Shown one piece after another: positions 10,701 through 23,492 of a stretch of 64,000 nt of DNA (position 1 is its first letter; each line of letters starts with the position of its first letter). The notes under the pieces were generated by a model. The model searched no databases, had not been told where the DNA came from, and worked only from the letters and a program-made list of their open reading frames with translations. Source of the stretch: Motacilla alba alba (taxonomy: Eukaryota > Chordata > Aves > Passeriformes > Motacillidae). A program made the position numbers and the translations under genes. The stretch covers positions 13,951,850 to 14,015,849 of the forward strand of contig NC_052031.1 of NCBI RefSeq assembly GCF_015832195.1. Direction: 5' to 3'.

Positions 10701-13700
10701 ACAAGGTGGCCTAGTTTGAGGGTGGGGAGCATGGTGGAGACAGAGGCTCAGAGTTCCCCTCTGGCATGTGAAAACTAAATCCTACAAAGGAACTTGTGAT
10801 TTCTGTTTACAAACTTTGCATTTATTAATTTTAAAAGGAATAAATACTTGAAAAAGACACCCGTCATCACTTATGTAACCCAGGAGCAGGCCTCAAAGAC
10901 TATAATTAGAAAAGGGGAAAAAAGAAGAAAATTAGAATCTTACCATAACCAGATTCAGCTGGGAATATGTTAATATAAGGTGGTACCTGCTGAACAAAGT
11001 AGTTTGCCATGAGAAAATAGAAATCTATAAGTCTGAGAAAAATATCCAACTTGTCCTGTCCTATTGCAGCAAGTGAAGGATGTAATCACATACAATCTGA
11101 GATCTGAAATGCCTATAGAAAACTCATGAATTTTCAGTTAAAGAGAAAAGGGGCATTCTGGTTTCAGATGCTCTGAATTTGTGTTGAAAATACACTAAAA
11201 CTGATAGTGTGCATTCTCCAGGATTGCATTCTTGGATTTCTACAGGCACTGACGCACATGTGCTCCTCCTCCATTTTCTAAGCATTGGGTGTACTGAGGT
11301 GACACAAAGGAATTCTTCTGTGTCCTCTACAAGCAGAAAAAATATTAAGTGCCAGTAATGAGAGATTCATCACATTTCACCCAAGACAAATGGAAATCAC
11401 TATCAATGTAAAGCAAAGGGAGAACAAGAGACCTACCATTCTGAAGAGATAGATGTCTGTCACTTCCCTAAAGATTTCTTGACAGAATGTGGGCCAGCCA
11501 TGGGCTGTACATATGTTCACTCTGGTTACCTGTAAGAAACAGAGGAAGATCCTGGAATCAGGCATCCTATGTGCCAGGACAGGCAGATGTGTTCCAAACA
11601 TTCATCTGTGCACAGTAAACCTCCCTACACTGAGTGTTGCTCTGAAAATAAGGCCACCCTTAGGGAAACCGTGCTTCAGTTAATGCCAAACAGCTGCAGT
11701 GTACATATTTGTAGATAGCTGTTAGCAGCTGGCTGGCTGGCTGCCTGCAAAGGCTCCAGTAATGTCTAGGTTATTGTATTAACACTGAAGAACTTAATAA
11801 AAGGATTTGGTTATGTGACACGTGGCTGTAAGAGCACATGCAAGAAAGCCAACCCATTGAATACAAACCATAAACAAGCTCCCTGTCATAAAACAAGCAT
11901 CAGACAAACAGTAATAACACAACTGACTGAAAAGGAATGGGAATATACATTCGTCATTGCACAGTGCTATATTCCTTCACCATAGTCTAAAAGGTTCTCA
12001 TCTGATTTCTTATCATTTGTCATCGCAAGGCTGTGAGGACAAGATATTCCCTGTTTGTGTTACATCCCTGCCTAGTTCCTATGAGTCATTGATTTCCTAG
12101 ATGCCTGTTCTACATAACTGATGCCTTAATCCCAGCTCTGTGCAGACTTCCTCCTTCTCCTGATAGATACTTTGGAGGTCACTGTAAGCAGCAGCAACAG
12201 AGAAATCTTCACTAGTGTAGCAGGCAGAGCTCTCCTGCCTTTGGCCCAGCTCTGTGGTCTCCCATCACTGCAGAGTGGCTGAATACGGTAAGACCTGTTC
12301 CCCCACATGGGACAGCTCATGTGCTGTCCCCATGTCTAGCAGGAACAGACTGAAGGCAGGAGAATGCTCTTGAGGAAAGTCTTTGGCTGAACATGTCAGC
12401 AAGTTACACCCACTCCAACCAAACGGCAGATGTTTTCTCTTTCTAAAGGGAAACAACCAGCTTCTCCATTTTCCTCTTTCTTTTCTCTAGGAGAAAACAA
12501 ACTTTACAGTAGGCTTTTCTTCACCGTAACTCCACCAAGTGAGTGCTCAAGAAACACATTTCCCAGCAGTTCCTTGCGTTGAGGTTCCCAGTGAGTTCCA
12601 GCTCTCCCTGACAGAAATAAGTTATTGGGGCCTCAGTGGTATTTGGGGTTTTTCCTAACCAGGCCAAGAGCATCGGCAACTTAGCAAATACAGTCCAGTG
12701 ACCATGGCCAGTGACTGAGGATGGGAGGCAGGGAGGGCTGTGCAACCACCAGCTTCAAAAGTGAACAGCTCATCCTTCTACCCACCCACACAAAATTTCT
12801 GAAATTCTTTTAATCCAAGGAGACTTTTTGGGGGGTTGTATTATTCTATTTTAAACTTATTAATAGAGGTCAAACATTTTCAAATTTTATCCTTCAACTT
12901 AGAGATAGATGTTTCTTAAAAAACTCAATTTGCTCCAGAAAAGCCTAGTATTGAAAGTAACTAGTATTGGTGACTGCATTCCATTTAACTTCATACTGTT
13001 CATCAGAAACTGTGACTTCTCCTTTTTGAAATATCATTTCCCATAAGTCAGCATGCAGTTCTACTGGGATGCTTTCCATTCTTTTCTTTGAACACAGTAT
13101 AACTTGATCATTTTCTTATGTTACTGGAAAAGTATTTATAATGGTTTCACAACCATTTGACTTTTTTTACTGAACTTGATAATATTTTCTGTATTCCTTT
13201 TGCTAATATCTTGACTAAGATCTTTACATCTGAATTTAATAATTTGTCCTGGACTGTGCTTGCCTGTGACAATAAATCCGAGGATAATTATTATCTTATG
13301 AGCTTGAATAGAAGCCATCTCATCAGCAATCTGCTGGTGCTCTGAGGGTGCTGAGTTTTACCATGCTACATGGTGATATTCTGGCAGACAATATTCTGTC
13401 ACAGATATCCCATCGTGTCTAATAACTGAAGTGACAGTAGATTTCATTTAAGAGTTTTCAAAGACTTTTACCTGAGATGCTGTGAAGCAAAGGTGGCTGC
13501 ACAAAAGCAGATGGTTTGAAGAAAAAGGCTAGGCTTCCATCTGATGCTCAGCAACACATATGGCTGGCTCAGTATTCCTGGTATCACTCATGCAGAGCTT
13601 TGTGCCTGTGGTGGTGATGTGCTTCACACAGCGGGAGAAATAAAGTTGTTATGCTCCTCAAATGTAGCCATTTGAGCTGAGAGAAGGGATATTGCAGGGC

Positions 13701-14440
13701 TTACCAAAAGGTTTGACAAAAGCATGGGTAGTGCTGGGTATAAGGAGGGGAAACATTTTGTAGAAAATTAAATCATTAAGATGAAAAAAAATTGAAATTA
13801 CAAGGGAGTCGTCAAGATTCACATTGCTGGAACATTGCAGAAGTCAGGACATGTGAACCAGCCCCAGCATCAGCAGCCACCCTCTCAAGCAATGCATGTT
13901 CCTCAGGGACAATTCCAGGCCACCCTTGTGTGTAGGTGTTAGTGTCCTGAAGATGTCAGAAGCTTCACTGGTCCATGTGGCACCCCTGGATAGGTGAGTT
14001 TTTCTGGGCACCCCTAGGTGTTACCCCCAGCAAGGGCAAGTTTGAAAAGTGTTTGGAGACTCCAGCTCCCATGTGAGCTCCTTAATCCAAGCTGTCTGCT
14101 CATCTCTGCCAAAGCCTCAGCTCAAAACCTGGTAGGCAGCTGAGAGGCAGCACTGGCACAGCACCTTGAGCTCTCCCATGGAGCCTGTTCTCCCTTTCCC
14201 GTCTTACTCCTCTCTGCCAAGATCTGGATGTCCAGGACTGGATTTAGATGCTTACATGACACAATTTACATGGTGAGTTGTCGGGATGTGAAAGCTCTGC
14301 TAACGCTCGTTTTGGATGAAACACACGGAGTTGAAGCACAGACAAGTCAAAATCATTGTCACCAACTCTTCCAGAAACACACAAATACTTTGTATTTCCA
14401 TATCCTAAGGATCTTTATGCTTAGATATTAATGACTGAAA
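4717..14440. other. Long intergenic stretch without recognised genes
   Basis: No coding exon, RNA gene or clear transposon was recognised. A GC-rich patch lies at about 5935-6075. An AT-rich segment with repeated TTAATTAAA sites lies at about 6919-7087. A segment rich in AGGTCA/CCAGG words lies at about 9240-9500 and may be an old repeat. The largest open frames (for example 127 codons on minus at 9281-9664) have no recognisable motifs and are probably chance. Confidence 0.5.
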
Positions 14441-14569
14441 CCAGCACTAACAATGGGCTAGGTGAACTATGGGTTAGCGTGGGTGACACTGCTGGCTGAC
14501 ATTTGGGCAGCTCTGGTGAGCACCATCATTCTCCACCACCCACGGGCGAGGCAGGGACAGGTGGAGGCA

Positions 14570-14930
14570 CAATCCAGAGCCTTTCCTTCCCCGCTGTCTC
14601 TCGGCCGGGACAAAGCCCCGGTGATGTTCCCGCCGGCCCAGCAGGTGTCACCCCAGCACCAGGGTCCCTCTGTCCCCGCGCATGACGCAATGCCGGCGCT
14701 GGCCGGGCGGCAGTGACGTCACACCAGCGGCCGGTGACGTCACACCCGCGGCCGGTGACGCAGCCGTGGCGAGCGGGCAAATGCCGCGGGTGGCTCCGGA
14801 GAGCCGGAGCTTGTCGGAGCCGCTCGGCTTTGTGCCCTCTGGCCCGGCCGCCGCTGCCGACATTTGCGGCGGCGCAGCGGGGCAGGGATGGCCGGGGAGG
14901 GTCGGGCTCAAGGCACATGGCCAGGAAAGG
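14570..14930. promoter_or_regulatory. Isolated CpG island with tandem CRE sites (candidate promoter or enhancer)
   Basis: This is a compact GC- and CpG-rich island of about 350 bases within AT-rich intergenic DNA. It lies about 14 kb upstream of CCDC71L and 8 kb upstream of the PIK3CG CpG island. It contains two perfect palindromic CREs (TGACGTCA at 14,714-14,721 and 14,735-14,742), a variant TGACGCA at 14,756-14,762, and TGACGCAAT at 14,683-14,691, which resembles an ATF/C-EBP composite site. CREB/ATF factors are known to bind such sites. The open frames on both strands (about 140 codons) are compositionally biased and not protein-like. It could start an unannotated noncoding RNA or act as a distal enhancer; direction cannot be told. 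Confidence 0.65.
14713..14775. repeat. 21-bp tandem repeat carrying CREs
   Basis: Two nearly identical 21-base units (GTGACGTCACAC followed by C-GCGGCCG) begin at 14,713 and 14,734. A third, degenerate unit begins at 14,755 with GTGACGCA. The unit equals two turns of B-DNA, so the sites face the same side of the helix. Confidence 0.85.
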
Positions 14931-17900
14931 TCCCCCGCTTATTGCCTCGGCACACAACTGGGGGCAAGGGGCGTGTCCCGGGCTGGGATGGCAGGTCAGA
15001 GAGGTTCGGTAAAAAAGCTCAGCTACATTGATGTCACTGAGGGTTTGTGGTCAGCTGAACCCAGGTCTGGTGTACAGATATACCTCCAAAAGCTGGCCTA
15101 AATCCTCCTCCATGGGCTGAATCGGGACTTGTGCTCAATTTCCTAACAAGTTTCACCACCAAAAATTGCACATATGCTTGTCCAAGCACATCACATGCAA
15201 GACCTTCCCTTCTCCCTGGCTGCAGGACCTGTGATGGATTTGCTTATCTCAAACTCCACAGCATTTCAACGTACATAATTTGGTTAAATGAGATTATCAG
15301 ACTAACTCAAACTGAAACAGCTGGTTTCTTCCCTAATCACTAGCGAAAAGAATCCTTGCTTTTTGTACTCCTCCTTTCATGGAATTAAGGCTGGAAAACA
15401 GGGTAATGCCAAGTTTCTTTGAAATGACTGCCAACACAAACACTGCTACCATTGCACATGCACCCTCTGTGCACAAAATCAGATCCTTTCTGGACCTTCA
15501 GTGTTCTTGGCTCCACACTTTTCAACACTTAACTACATGGAACCCTAAAATATATTTATTCTTGTGGCGCCCCTCAATGGATCATGCATCACCTAAATAT
15601 TTTTTTTTGTTAAGAATGCATTGTATTTTCGTGGGCCTCCATTTATATTATATACCATGAATTTTTAGTGAGGTTAGTTCATGGTACTCACCTCACTGAT
15701 ACCAGAGCATCTCACAAGCTAAATCTGGGAATTCAGATCAATCAGCTTTTGATGTGCCTTCACTCTTAGCAGAAGGACACTGCTCTGAATATCTTGCTGT
15801 TTATCCAGGTGAAACTGACTTAGCCAACAGTGTTCTTTCTTGAGTTTTTAACATGCCCAGTCAATTCCTGTACTGAACAGTCAAGCCATGGTCTTCTGGG
15901 TTGCTCCCCCTCATTGGCAACTTCCTGGGTGCAAACACTTAACTCCCAAACTCCCAGCAACACCTTTTCAAATGTCCCTTTCATCTGCAATCATTGTGAT
16001 GCCAATTACTTGAAACAGAGGCAAAAGAAATGAAAAGTAAGAATCCAAGTGTGGTTGCCACCTCCAGCGCTCAGCCTGTCAAGATGACTGAGTCACTGAA
16101 CTCTCCTGGGCTTCACTTTTTCATAGAAGTCTAAAAAGCCCCATTCACAGGTGTTGGAGCACAAGGGACCATGTGGTCCTGCGCCAGCAGGTCACCCTTC
16201 CCCAGAGAAACTCTGTAGCATTGATCCTCACTCATAAGGACCAGCTTCCCACCACATCTGCAGCCACTCCTCAGGGGCAGGCCCTGCAGTGCCTGCTATC
16301 CCAATAACAGCAATTTCTGCGCCTAAAACAAGCTCTTCTATGTAGCATTTTGTAGTCACTCTTCTGGAGGGATTTTCAAAATGCACTTATCAAAGTCACT
16401 CATTCATCTGAGTTTGTTACGCATCCCTAATATCAATAATTCCTGTATGGTGTGGTCTTGTCCTCTTCCTCTGGGTATGGCAGGACCTTCTACACATTTA
16501 TTTTATTTTCTTCTCTTTAATGGAATCTAGGAAGAGTCCAAAGCCAATTTGGAGTATTTTAAATCATCTGAGATCAGAAAGAAAATACCATCCTAGGATC
16601 CTCCCATGTGTCCCTCATCTCTATATGTGTATTCATGACAACCTACCACACCCTTTTAGGGTACTGTTGTACTTTTGAAAGACTGCAGCATCTGTTCTAT
16701 CCACGACTAGGTTACTCTCTTCAAGAAGGAAAATCACGCCATCTCAGCTGAAACATTTTGTTGTTGGAGACACAAGGGGAAAATACTGGGAAAGAACATC
16801 AGCTTCCCAGAGAAGAACAATTGCTCCCTGCTGGGATGAAACACAAGGCTCCTGAATGTCTGCCTCATTATGGGAATTTAGGAATATTTCCAGTAGCTTC
16901 TGAAATGCATCAAAGAAATTCTGAATGTTGTTCAAGAAATTATTATTGTGGGCTACGTCTGTTCAGTCGCTGACAGACAGCCAGATGAACAACTATAAAG
17001 AGATCCAGCTCAATGTTTCCAGCCACAGAGGTGCTGCAGGCAAGCTGGCCTAACTTGACCAACATACTTGGGGTCGGTGTTCTACATGCCTTGGAAAACA
17101 TCATCTGGCCAACTGACATATTTTAACTTCAGAAATAGGAGATAGCAAAGGTTTCTATCACACCTAAGTAGTGTAGCAGGTATCCAGCTGATATGTGAGG
17201 TAGTGTGACTCTGAGTCATAATGCAGAGACTGACACTGCTACATTCCCTTTGAGCTTTGGGGTGCGGAGCTGCAACCCAAAGTGTAGATCAAGGGAGAAT
17301 AAAGCACATCTTACTTAGTGGAGAGTGTGAAGAGCAGGTTCTGGGCAGCACTTTGTAGCAGTTACTGCCTTCCACAAATGACTGGGATGCATCCCACCCA
17401 AACTGGCCTTAGTTACCATGTCCTCCCCTGCTGAATGGCTCAGGCTTCAAGCTGTGAAATACTGAAGAGGCTTTGCAGGACTTTGCTGGAGATGCCTTGT
17501 TTTCCACTGCTAGCAGGAAAATATGGATTTTATAGATAATGCAATATTTGTGATGGTAACTCAGGCAATACTAAAATACACGGGATGTCTGGCAATACCA
17601 GCTGTTTTATCTAGGCTATGTTTCCATGTTTGTCTTTAACCACCTCTGGCTGACATAGAAAATGGACAGCCATCTATACAGACAGACTGACACATGAGGA
17701 AGCACTAATATCCACAGCATAATGCTGTCCTTATTTTGTGTGTAAGGGTTGACACTTCCCATATGGAAGTTTGGTTCACAGCTTTTCTCAGCTTTCTTTC
17801 TAGGAAGCAAATATACAAAGTTCCAGGACTGAAAGTGGGTTCTACTCATCATGGTTGTGCTGGCTGGCAAGGCTTTGATTTGCCTGTAAAGCCAGAAGCT

Positions 17901-18093
17901 CTACATTTCAATCTGAGGACAGGTGCTTATCTAGCAAAGCTACCACTATAATCAGGTACCAGCTCCAGTGGATGGAGTGTTGTCACAGATGTGAACCCAG
18001 CATCCCAACAGGATTCCCAGATCCCAGAGAGGATCCCAAGCCTCCTCCTGAAACAAACCTGCCCGCAGGCTTCCTGTACAAGGAATTCAGCAT

Positions 18094-18140
18094 TTTGGAA
18101 TGAAAATGAAATGAATGGAATGAATTGGAATGAAATCCTG
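18094..18140. repeat. Degenerate GGAATGA simple repeat
   Basis: GGAATGA and AATGA words recur at irregular 5- to 12-base spacing. This is short low-complexity DNA. Confidence 0.6.
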
Positions 18141-21100
18141 TTATTCAGCCCCCAAAATCCCCTCAGATATGGTGATCTGGAAACCCTGCTAAGGCCACCT
18201 GTTAAAGTTTAAAGCTGTTGGAGAAGATTAAGGGTAAGTTTCCAGAAAAGACCAGGCTGGGAAGGAGCTTTCTTTGTAGCCAATTTTGTATTCGACAAAA
18301 CTCTGTGGAACAAACAGATCTCTTTAAATATCTTTTTAGGATTCCTGAGTATTATGACAGCTGATCAATTAGCCTGTGGGGTGCCTGAAACTCTGGTAAG
18401 AAACACATTTCTGTCTAAAGGATATGTTGCTTTAATATACAGAGAGAGGCAATGAGGTAATTTAAAGAGAAATAATTTTACACTACTCATTTATGAGAAC
18501 AAAAATACAGAAATCCTCTGATAAAACTCTAGCCTTACATAACTCCTAAGTAATGCAAATATATTTACCTTCTCCCAGATTGAAGGTTGCACCAACAAAT
18601 GAATATACAGCTGAGCAAATTTTCAAAGATTAAGAGCAATAAATATCAGGACAGGAGGATAGCACAGCAACACACTTCAGAGAGCTTGTCTAGAGAAACC
18701 TCATAATGTATCAGCAAATTAGACTCATTATTTTCTGTGTCAGAAACTTTCAGAGAGGAATTCTTGTCCGTACCTTATACTAAAGAGCACTTAACATAAT
18801 GCTACCAGACTAGAGCCCTTGTTGGTATTGGGAACTCCATTTCTTTATTTTTCTATTTCTGACCTCTTTCATTTCCTCTGTCATGTCCCACAAGATGATG
18901 CAATATTGCATCACCCCCTAATACTGAGACCTCCCTCTGTCAGCAGCCATAAAAACTTGTGGGTTTCTCCACCCCTTAAGAATAACCAGTGATCTTAAAG
19001 ATCTGTTTACACACACTCTGCTACCACGACTGCATCTCTCTCTGACAAACTCATACACGCGTGAAAAAAAAAAAAGGCATTCAAGCCAGTAAGAGGTATT
19101 ATCTGAGTTTTACATCTCAGCTGAAGTGTGTATGCATGTGGTACAGAGGAAACAGCTTGCACTCCCACCCCTGTGCTTTAAATACCTATTCTGAAGTACA
19201 ACAGCCTAGCCTAAATCAGTAAAATGGGAGACAAAGTCTTCAGCAGATGCATCTCAGAAGGCTTCTGAACCTGCTGTTTCCTGTTTGCAAGTTAACGTGT
19301 TTGAAGTGAGGGATTTTGGGCAAACTCTCAATCACCAGGAGCACCAATGTATTAGGAGGAAAGGAAGGAGTGGGTATTTCTTGGAGGAGATGGGAAAGAG
19401 ATAAAAAGACTCGTCTTTTCCTTGTTAGTGATTTTCTGACTCTGCTCTGCCTACAGAGGTTCATGTAATCAATTTCAAAGCAATCATTTCTGGATCAGGC
19501 CACAAGGCTTCTTTCATGCCCAGCAGATCTTAAAAGACTCCTCTGGACCAAGCTTCTAGCTGGAGCCAAGCTCACATAGGAGACATCTCAGAGAGGACTT
19601 AACTGCCTACAGAGGGATGCAGAGAGAGCCCAGCCTTAATTTGCTCTTCTGGATCCTCTTGTTTCCCCAAAGCATTCTCCTGCTTCCCCAAGCAATGACC
19701 CAGAACCAGCATCAATCAGTAGAGCTGCCTTTCCCATGACATGAAGCTGTGAATGGAGGACAGATCTGCAGGCAACACTTATCTGTCAGTTACATCCCTT
19801 TCACAAGCAGCTACCACACCTAGAACACAATGCAAAAGCCAAACTAAAATTCAGTTCACTCCTCCTTTGCTTGTTGGCAAGTTATAGCAAGAAGAAAAGC
19901 TTATTTTTGATACCAAAGTTACCATGTGATTGTGCATATGGACAAATCAATGACAATGATGTTAATACAACTGATCACATATTTACATGATCAGTTTTCA
20001 CAGCAGAGCTGTAAAATAAAGGGATTCTGTCAATTTATTTTAAATCTTCCCCTGAATGCATCACAAAGAGTTTACAACATAATTAGAAAATTCCAGCTTA
20101 TAAATTCTCCAAGAAAGGAGAAGGCTATCTATCATTCCATCAGGATGGACAGTGTATCATAAAATGGGGTTTTTCCATTTTCTTTAGCTAGAGAAGCAAT
20201 TACAAAACTGAACGTAGTTACTGCTATATTTAGGCAAGAAGGCTTTGACTTTAACCTACAAAGCTTCTGCATTTATTTTTTTTTCTCTGCTGGCAATATA
20301 GAAAATAAAAAACAACTTGAAGTATTAGATACTATTTCCTAAATTGCAATGAACCCAGTTTGTCAATGATAACAGAACATTTACATCCAACATATGTCAG
20401 TATATAAAGTTGTTGCTGAGCATTTAATGTGGCTGTTATTCTTTATCGCTCTTTCTCCACTAAATGGCATAAAACCTGATGTTTGACTGTGCAGAGGATA
20501 CAAAAGATACCATCTTACATTTTTTCAACCTCCAAAACTGCCATTTAAAATCATGACAGCAATTTCTTGTCATATTTTTATTGCAGCTGGTAGATAAAGG
20601 AAATAATTTCATTTTGACTGCACCCCACAAGATTATATTAGCAAAATGATTGCATCTTTGCATGACTAATTTTGATTAAATCAGCTTCATTTAAATATCA
20701 AATCGCGTTCTTCACCTTTCTTCATTAAGCTATGGCATTCCTGACTGTTTTAAAGTTCTGGTTTTGATATGGTAAAATATGCATTTCATTTTATTGTGCA
20801 GGCTTGCAGCTCTTGACTAAAAAAAAAACAACCAACAAACCAAATGATAATTTATGGGAAAGGTTTTAAGTCACATTTAGAAATGAACAGGAATAAAATA
20901 ATGTTAAAATGTTCATTTCTAAAGAATATACAACCTATAAGGAAAGCATCCTCACCTACAGGAAAGTTTGTATTACTTGATTTGCCAGAAAAAGCAATAA
21001 AGAAAATAAGCTGTATATAGATGAGCTGAAGATTAACTGCAAAAATGTAATATTTTCTTAACACACTATATCCAGAAGAGAGCAAGACTTTCAGTTTACC

Positions 21101-22209
21101 AACCTTTCTCAAATATACTAAGTACAATAATTTATTCTTTCATTGCAAATAACACTACATTGACTTATAGCTATTTTAAAAATGTTATACAATTCTGGCT
21201 GAAATCAACACGAAACGTGTCATTTGCTCTGGCTGTAAATTATCCCCTCTATAATTGTCTTTTGACAAATGACAGTCTTTTTATTCAGCTGCTCAAATCT
21301 CCATATGTTTGTGCATCCCCAAATAAAGTCCACAGATTTTAACAGGATTAGTCGCCAAACTGGCTACACTTGTGTTCCCGGAGTGATCTATCTGGGGATC
21401 CAGCCAAAAACACCTAAAAAAGACTTCCTATTTTGATAAGGCTTTTAACTGTCTTTTAAAGCATTCAGTAATACCATGCAGAGCTGAACTGCTTCAACAA
21501 GGTACTACCCATTGTACCAGGCAAAACCAAGCACGAAGTGAGCCTTCACTGTGTTTCCCCTATGCTGCACAGACATCACAGGAAAGTTGTTGAAGGTTTT
21601 TGCTTTGCTTTCATGTAAAAGGGAACTTGAGGCCAGTACAGTTATTGATTCCTCACAGACACAGCTCATTGTAATGTATATTCATTTTGAAACAGAAGTT
21701 TCTCTTTTCTGCTTCAGGCTGGTACGATTCTTAACATCACGCAAATGATATTTTAGCCAAAAAGAATCCATCCATGCTATAACAACAATTATCCGACTTT
21801 TTATAATAGCATAAACTTTGTATAACTTTGTATAATAGCATCTGTACATACAACGTACTAGTTACTTCCTTCTGATATTTTCTTTCTATGGAAGTTAAGA
21901 ATGTGTACCTGGAAAAAATCATAATAATTTTTAAAGTCTTTGTGGAAGCTTATGGTCTTGTTTAGTGTTCCCTGAAGATGTAACCTTATGTCAGCATAGC
22001 TTTCAGGGCAAATGTGTGTACTCTGTGCCATACAGAGTTCACCTGTGAATCTCATTGCAAGATCTGGGTCAAAAAGAAAATGTCTCAACATAATCATGGA
22101 AAGTTTTGCTGTTCACTCTGAACAAGAGCTGTGGAGACAGAAACACTCAGCTCTATTCAGAGCCAAACAGACAGCAGACTGAATGGGGAAAGAGTGGTGA
22201 GGGGGAGTT

Positions 22210-22226
22210 GTTTGTTTGTTTGTTTG
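22210..22226. repeat. (GTTT)4 microsatellite
   Basis: Four copies of GTTT followed by G. Confidence 0.85.
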
Positions 22227-22309
22227 AATTGAATGTGAATGGTTATGCCTGAGCTGCAGTTGGAGTCTGGCACCGTAAGGCTGATGAATTAATCCTCCTG
22301 CTGTGGGCA

Positions 22310-22470
22310 GCCTTGGCAAAGCCTTGGCTGGAATACTACTATGTCCAGTTTGGAGCAGTGCTTTCCAAAAACAAAGTGGCCCAATTGGCAAGAACCCGGA
22401 GGCGAGCTACAGGAATCACAGGAGGTCTAAGGAACATGACCTAAAAAGGAAGATCCAGGAGTGCCCGTCT
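22310..22470 (+). mobile_element. Diverged CR1-like LINE remnant
   Basis: TGGAATACTAC, TATGTCCAGTTTGGAGCA, GGCGAGCTACAGGAAT and ACAGGAGGTCTAAGGAACATGACCTA follow the order of the 3' coding region of CR1-like LINEs, with substitutions and small deletions. The family is recalled from memory and boundaries are approximate. Confidence 0.5.
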
Positions 22471-23079
22471 GGAGATGGAAAAATAGTAGAAAAACAGTTA
22501 ACACAGCAAATTCAAACAAGAAAGTAGCTGGAGGGGAGGGAGGAAGAAAATGCCCTAACTGAATAAGAGGAATAAGACCAGCAAGATGCTCAGTATGTAG
22601 GAGAATTTTAGTCAGACGGCATGAAAATCTTTGCTAAGCAGAAGACCACCACGCTGGAGTAGGTTGCCATCTCCAGTGGTTTTTAAGGGCAGTTTAGACA
22701 AACTAATTTGTCCCTGCGCTGAGGTGGCTGAAGGAGCTGTGAGGGCTGGCCGGGCAGGCGGGGGTCGCTGCAGGAGTGCCATGGCCAAGCCCTGTGGAGC
22801 CCTGGGCAAGGACACCTCAGGCAGCCCTGCCCAGGGAGCTTTTGCTGCCGGAGCTGACACCAGGACACGTCCTGCGTGCCTCGTGCTGGCGGCTGAGCCT
22901 CGCCGCGGCTGTAGTGCCTTCACCCCACAGAGGGTCAGTGCGCTCCGGCTGATGCGGCCGGCGCGGGGCCGGGGCCGGGTGCCCGAGGCCGCGGCGGGGC
23001 CGGGCGGGGCGGGGAGGCCCCGCTGCCGGTTCCCTTTTTGCCCGGCGTGTGATTGGCGGCGGCTCCGGAGCTGCCTCTG

Positions 23080-23187
23080 CCGCCGGCTATGGAGCCTCCC
23101 CGCCGGCCCCCGGCCCGCGCCGCTTCCTGCTGAGGGAAACACCTGTCCGGAGCCGGAGTCGGGGCCGGAGCCGGGGCCGCCGCTGCG
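23080..23187 (+). other. PIK3CG: PIK3CG putative noncoding exon 1
   Basis: The right boundary is a strong splice donor, CTGCG|GTGAGT, with GT at 23,188-23,189. The left end is not determinable; the CCAAT box at 23,052-23,056 would typically place the start at about 23,080-23,130. Human PIK3CG likewise has a noncoding first exon spliced to an exon with the ATG close to its 5' end, and here the ATG is 12 bases into exon 2. If transcription starts upstream of 23,089, the exon contains a 14-codon upstream ORF (23,089-23,133). Confidence 0.6.
23089..23133 (+). CDS. Possible upstream ORF, 14 codons
   Basis: ATG at 23,089 is followed by 13 further codons (MEPPRRPPARAASC) and TGA at 23,131. It sits within or just before the putative first exon of PIK3CG. 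It matters only if transcription initiates upstream of it, in which case it could lower translation of the main frame. Translation is not shown. Confidence 0.3.
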   Translation: MEPPRRPPARAASC

Positions 23188-23425
23188 GTGAGTAGCTCCG
23201 TGCCGGGGGCAGCGGGGGTCGCGGCGGATCCCGCCCCGGGCCGGCGCTGCCCGAGGCCCGGGCTCGCAGGTGGTGGCGCGGCTCCGCTCCCCGCGCCGGC
23301 CGCGGGCGGACCCGTCCCGGCCCCGCGCCCGCCGCAGGGCGCCCCCGGCCCCGGCGGCCCCGGCCCGGCGGCCCCGGCGGGGCGGGCGCTGCGAGGTTCG
23401 CCCTCCCGCGGGCGGCGCCGGCCGC

Positions 23426-23492
23426 CATCTCTGGGCCCGGGCGGTGGGCCGGGGGCGGGAGGGAAGGAGGGAGGGAGGCAGCCCCGGCCCCG
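23426..23492 (+). other. PIK3CG: Candidate alternative noncoding first exon
   Basis: A YY1-type initiator motif, GCCGCCATCT (23,421-23,430), is followed by a good splice donor, CCCCG|GTAAGC, with GT at 23,493-23,494. Together they could define an alternative first exon of about 65 bases within the same CpG island. This is inference from motifs only. Confidence 0.3.
23446..23478 (+). other. G-quadruplex-prone G-rich run
   Basis: At least six runs of three or more G lie within 33 bases, separated by 1-3 bases, on the coding strand just downstream of the putative exon 1 donor. This pattern meets the usual G-quadruplex rule (G3+ N1-7, four times). Confidence 0.6.

Larger units (their letters stand above)
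14931..22280. other. Intergenic, no gene recognised
   Basis: This is ordinary AT-rich DNA with stops in all frames. Minor features are a degenerate GAATG run at 18,094-18,140, an A12 run near 19,064, and a 10-base direct repeat near 21,814. No transposon, RNA gene or exon was recognised with confidence. Confidence 0.5.

Noticed and set aside
14526..15101. Open frames of about 140 codons on both strands in the 14.7-kb CpG island
   Set aside because: The composition (Pro, Arg, Ala, Gly) follows the CpG content, the frames overlap on both strands, and no domain or conserved motif is visible. The CRE repeat itself is translated as part of each.
21802..21841. loxP-like sequence (ATAACTTTGTATAATAGCAT)
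   Set aside because: It resembles one loxP arm plus spacer, but the second inverted arm is missing. It is explained by a 10-base tandem repeat (AACTTTGTAT) between two copies of TATAATAGCAT in AT-rich DNA. There is no phage context.
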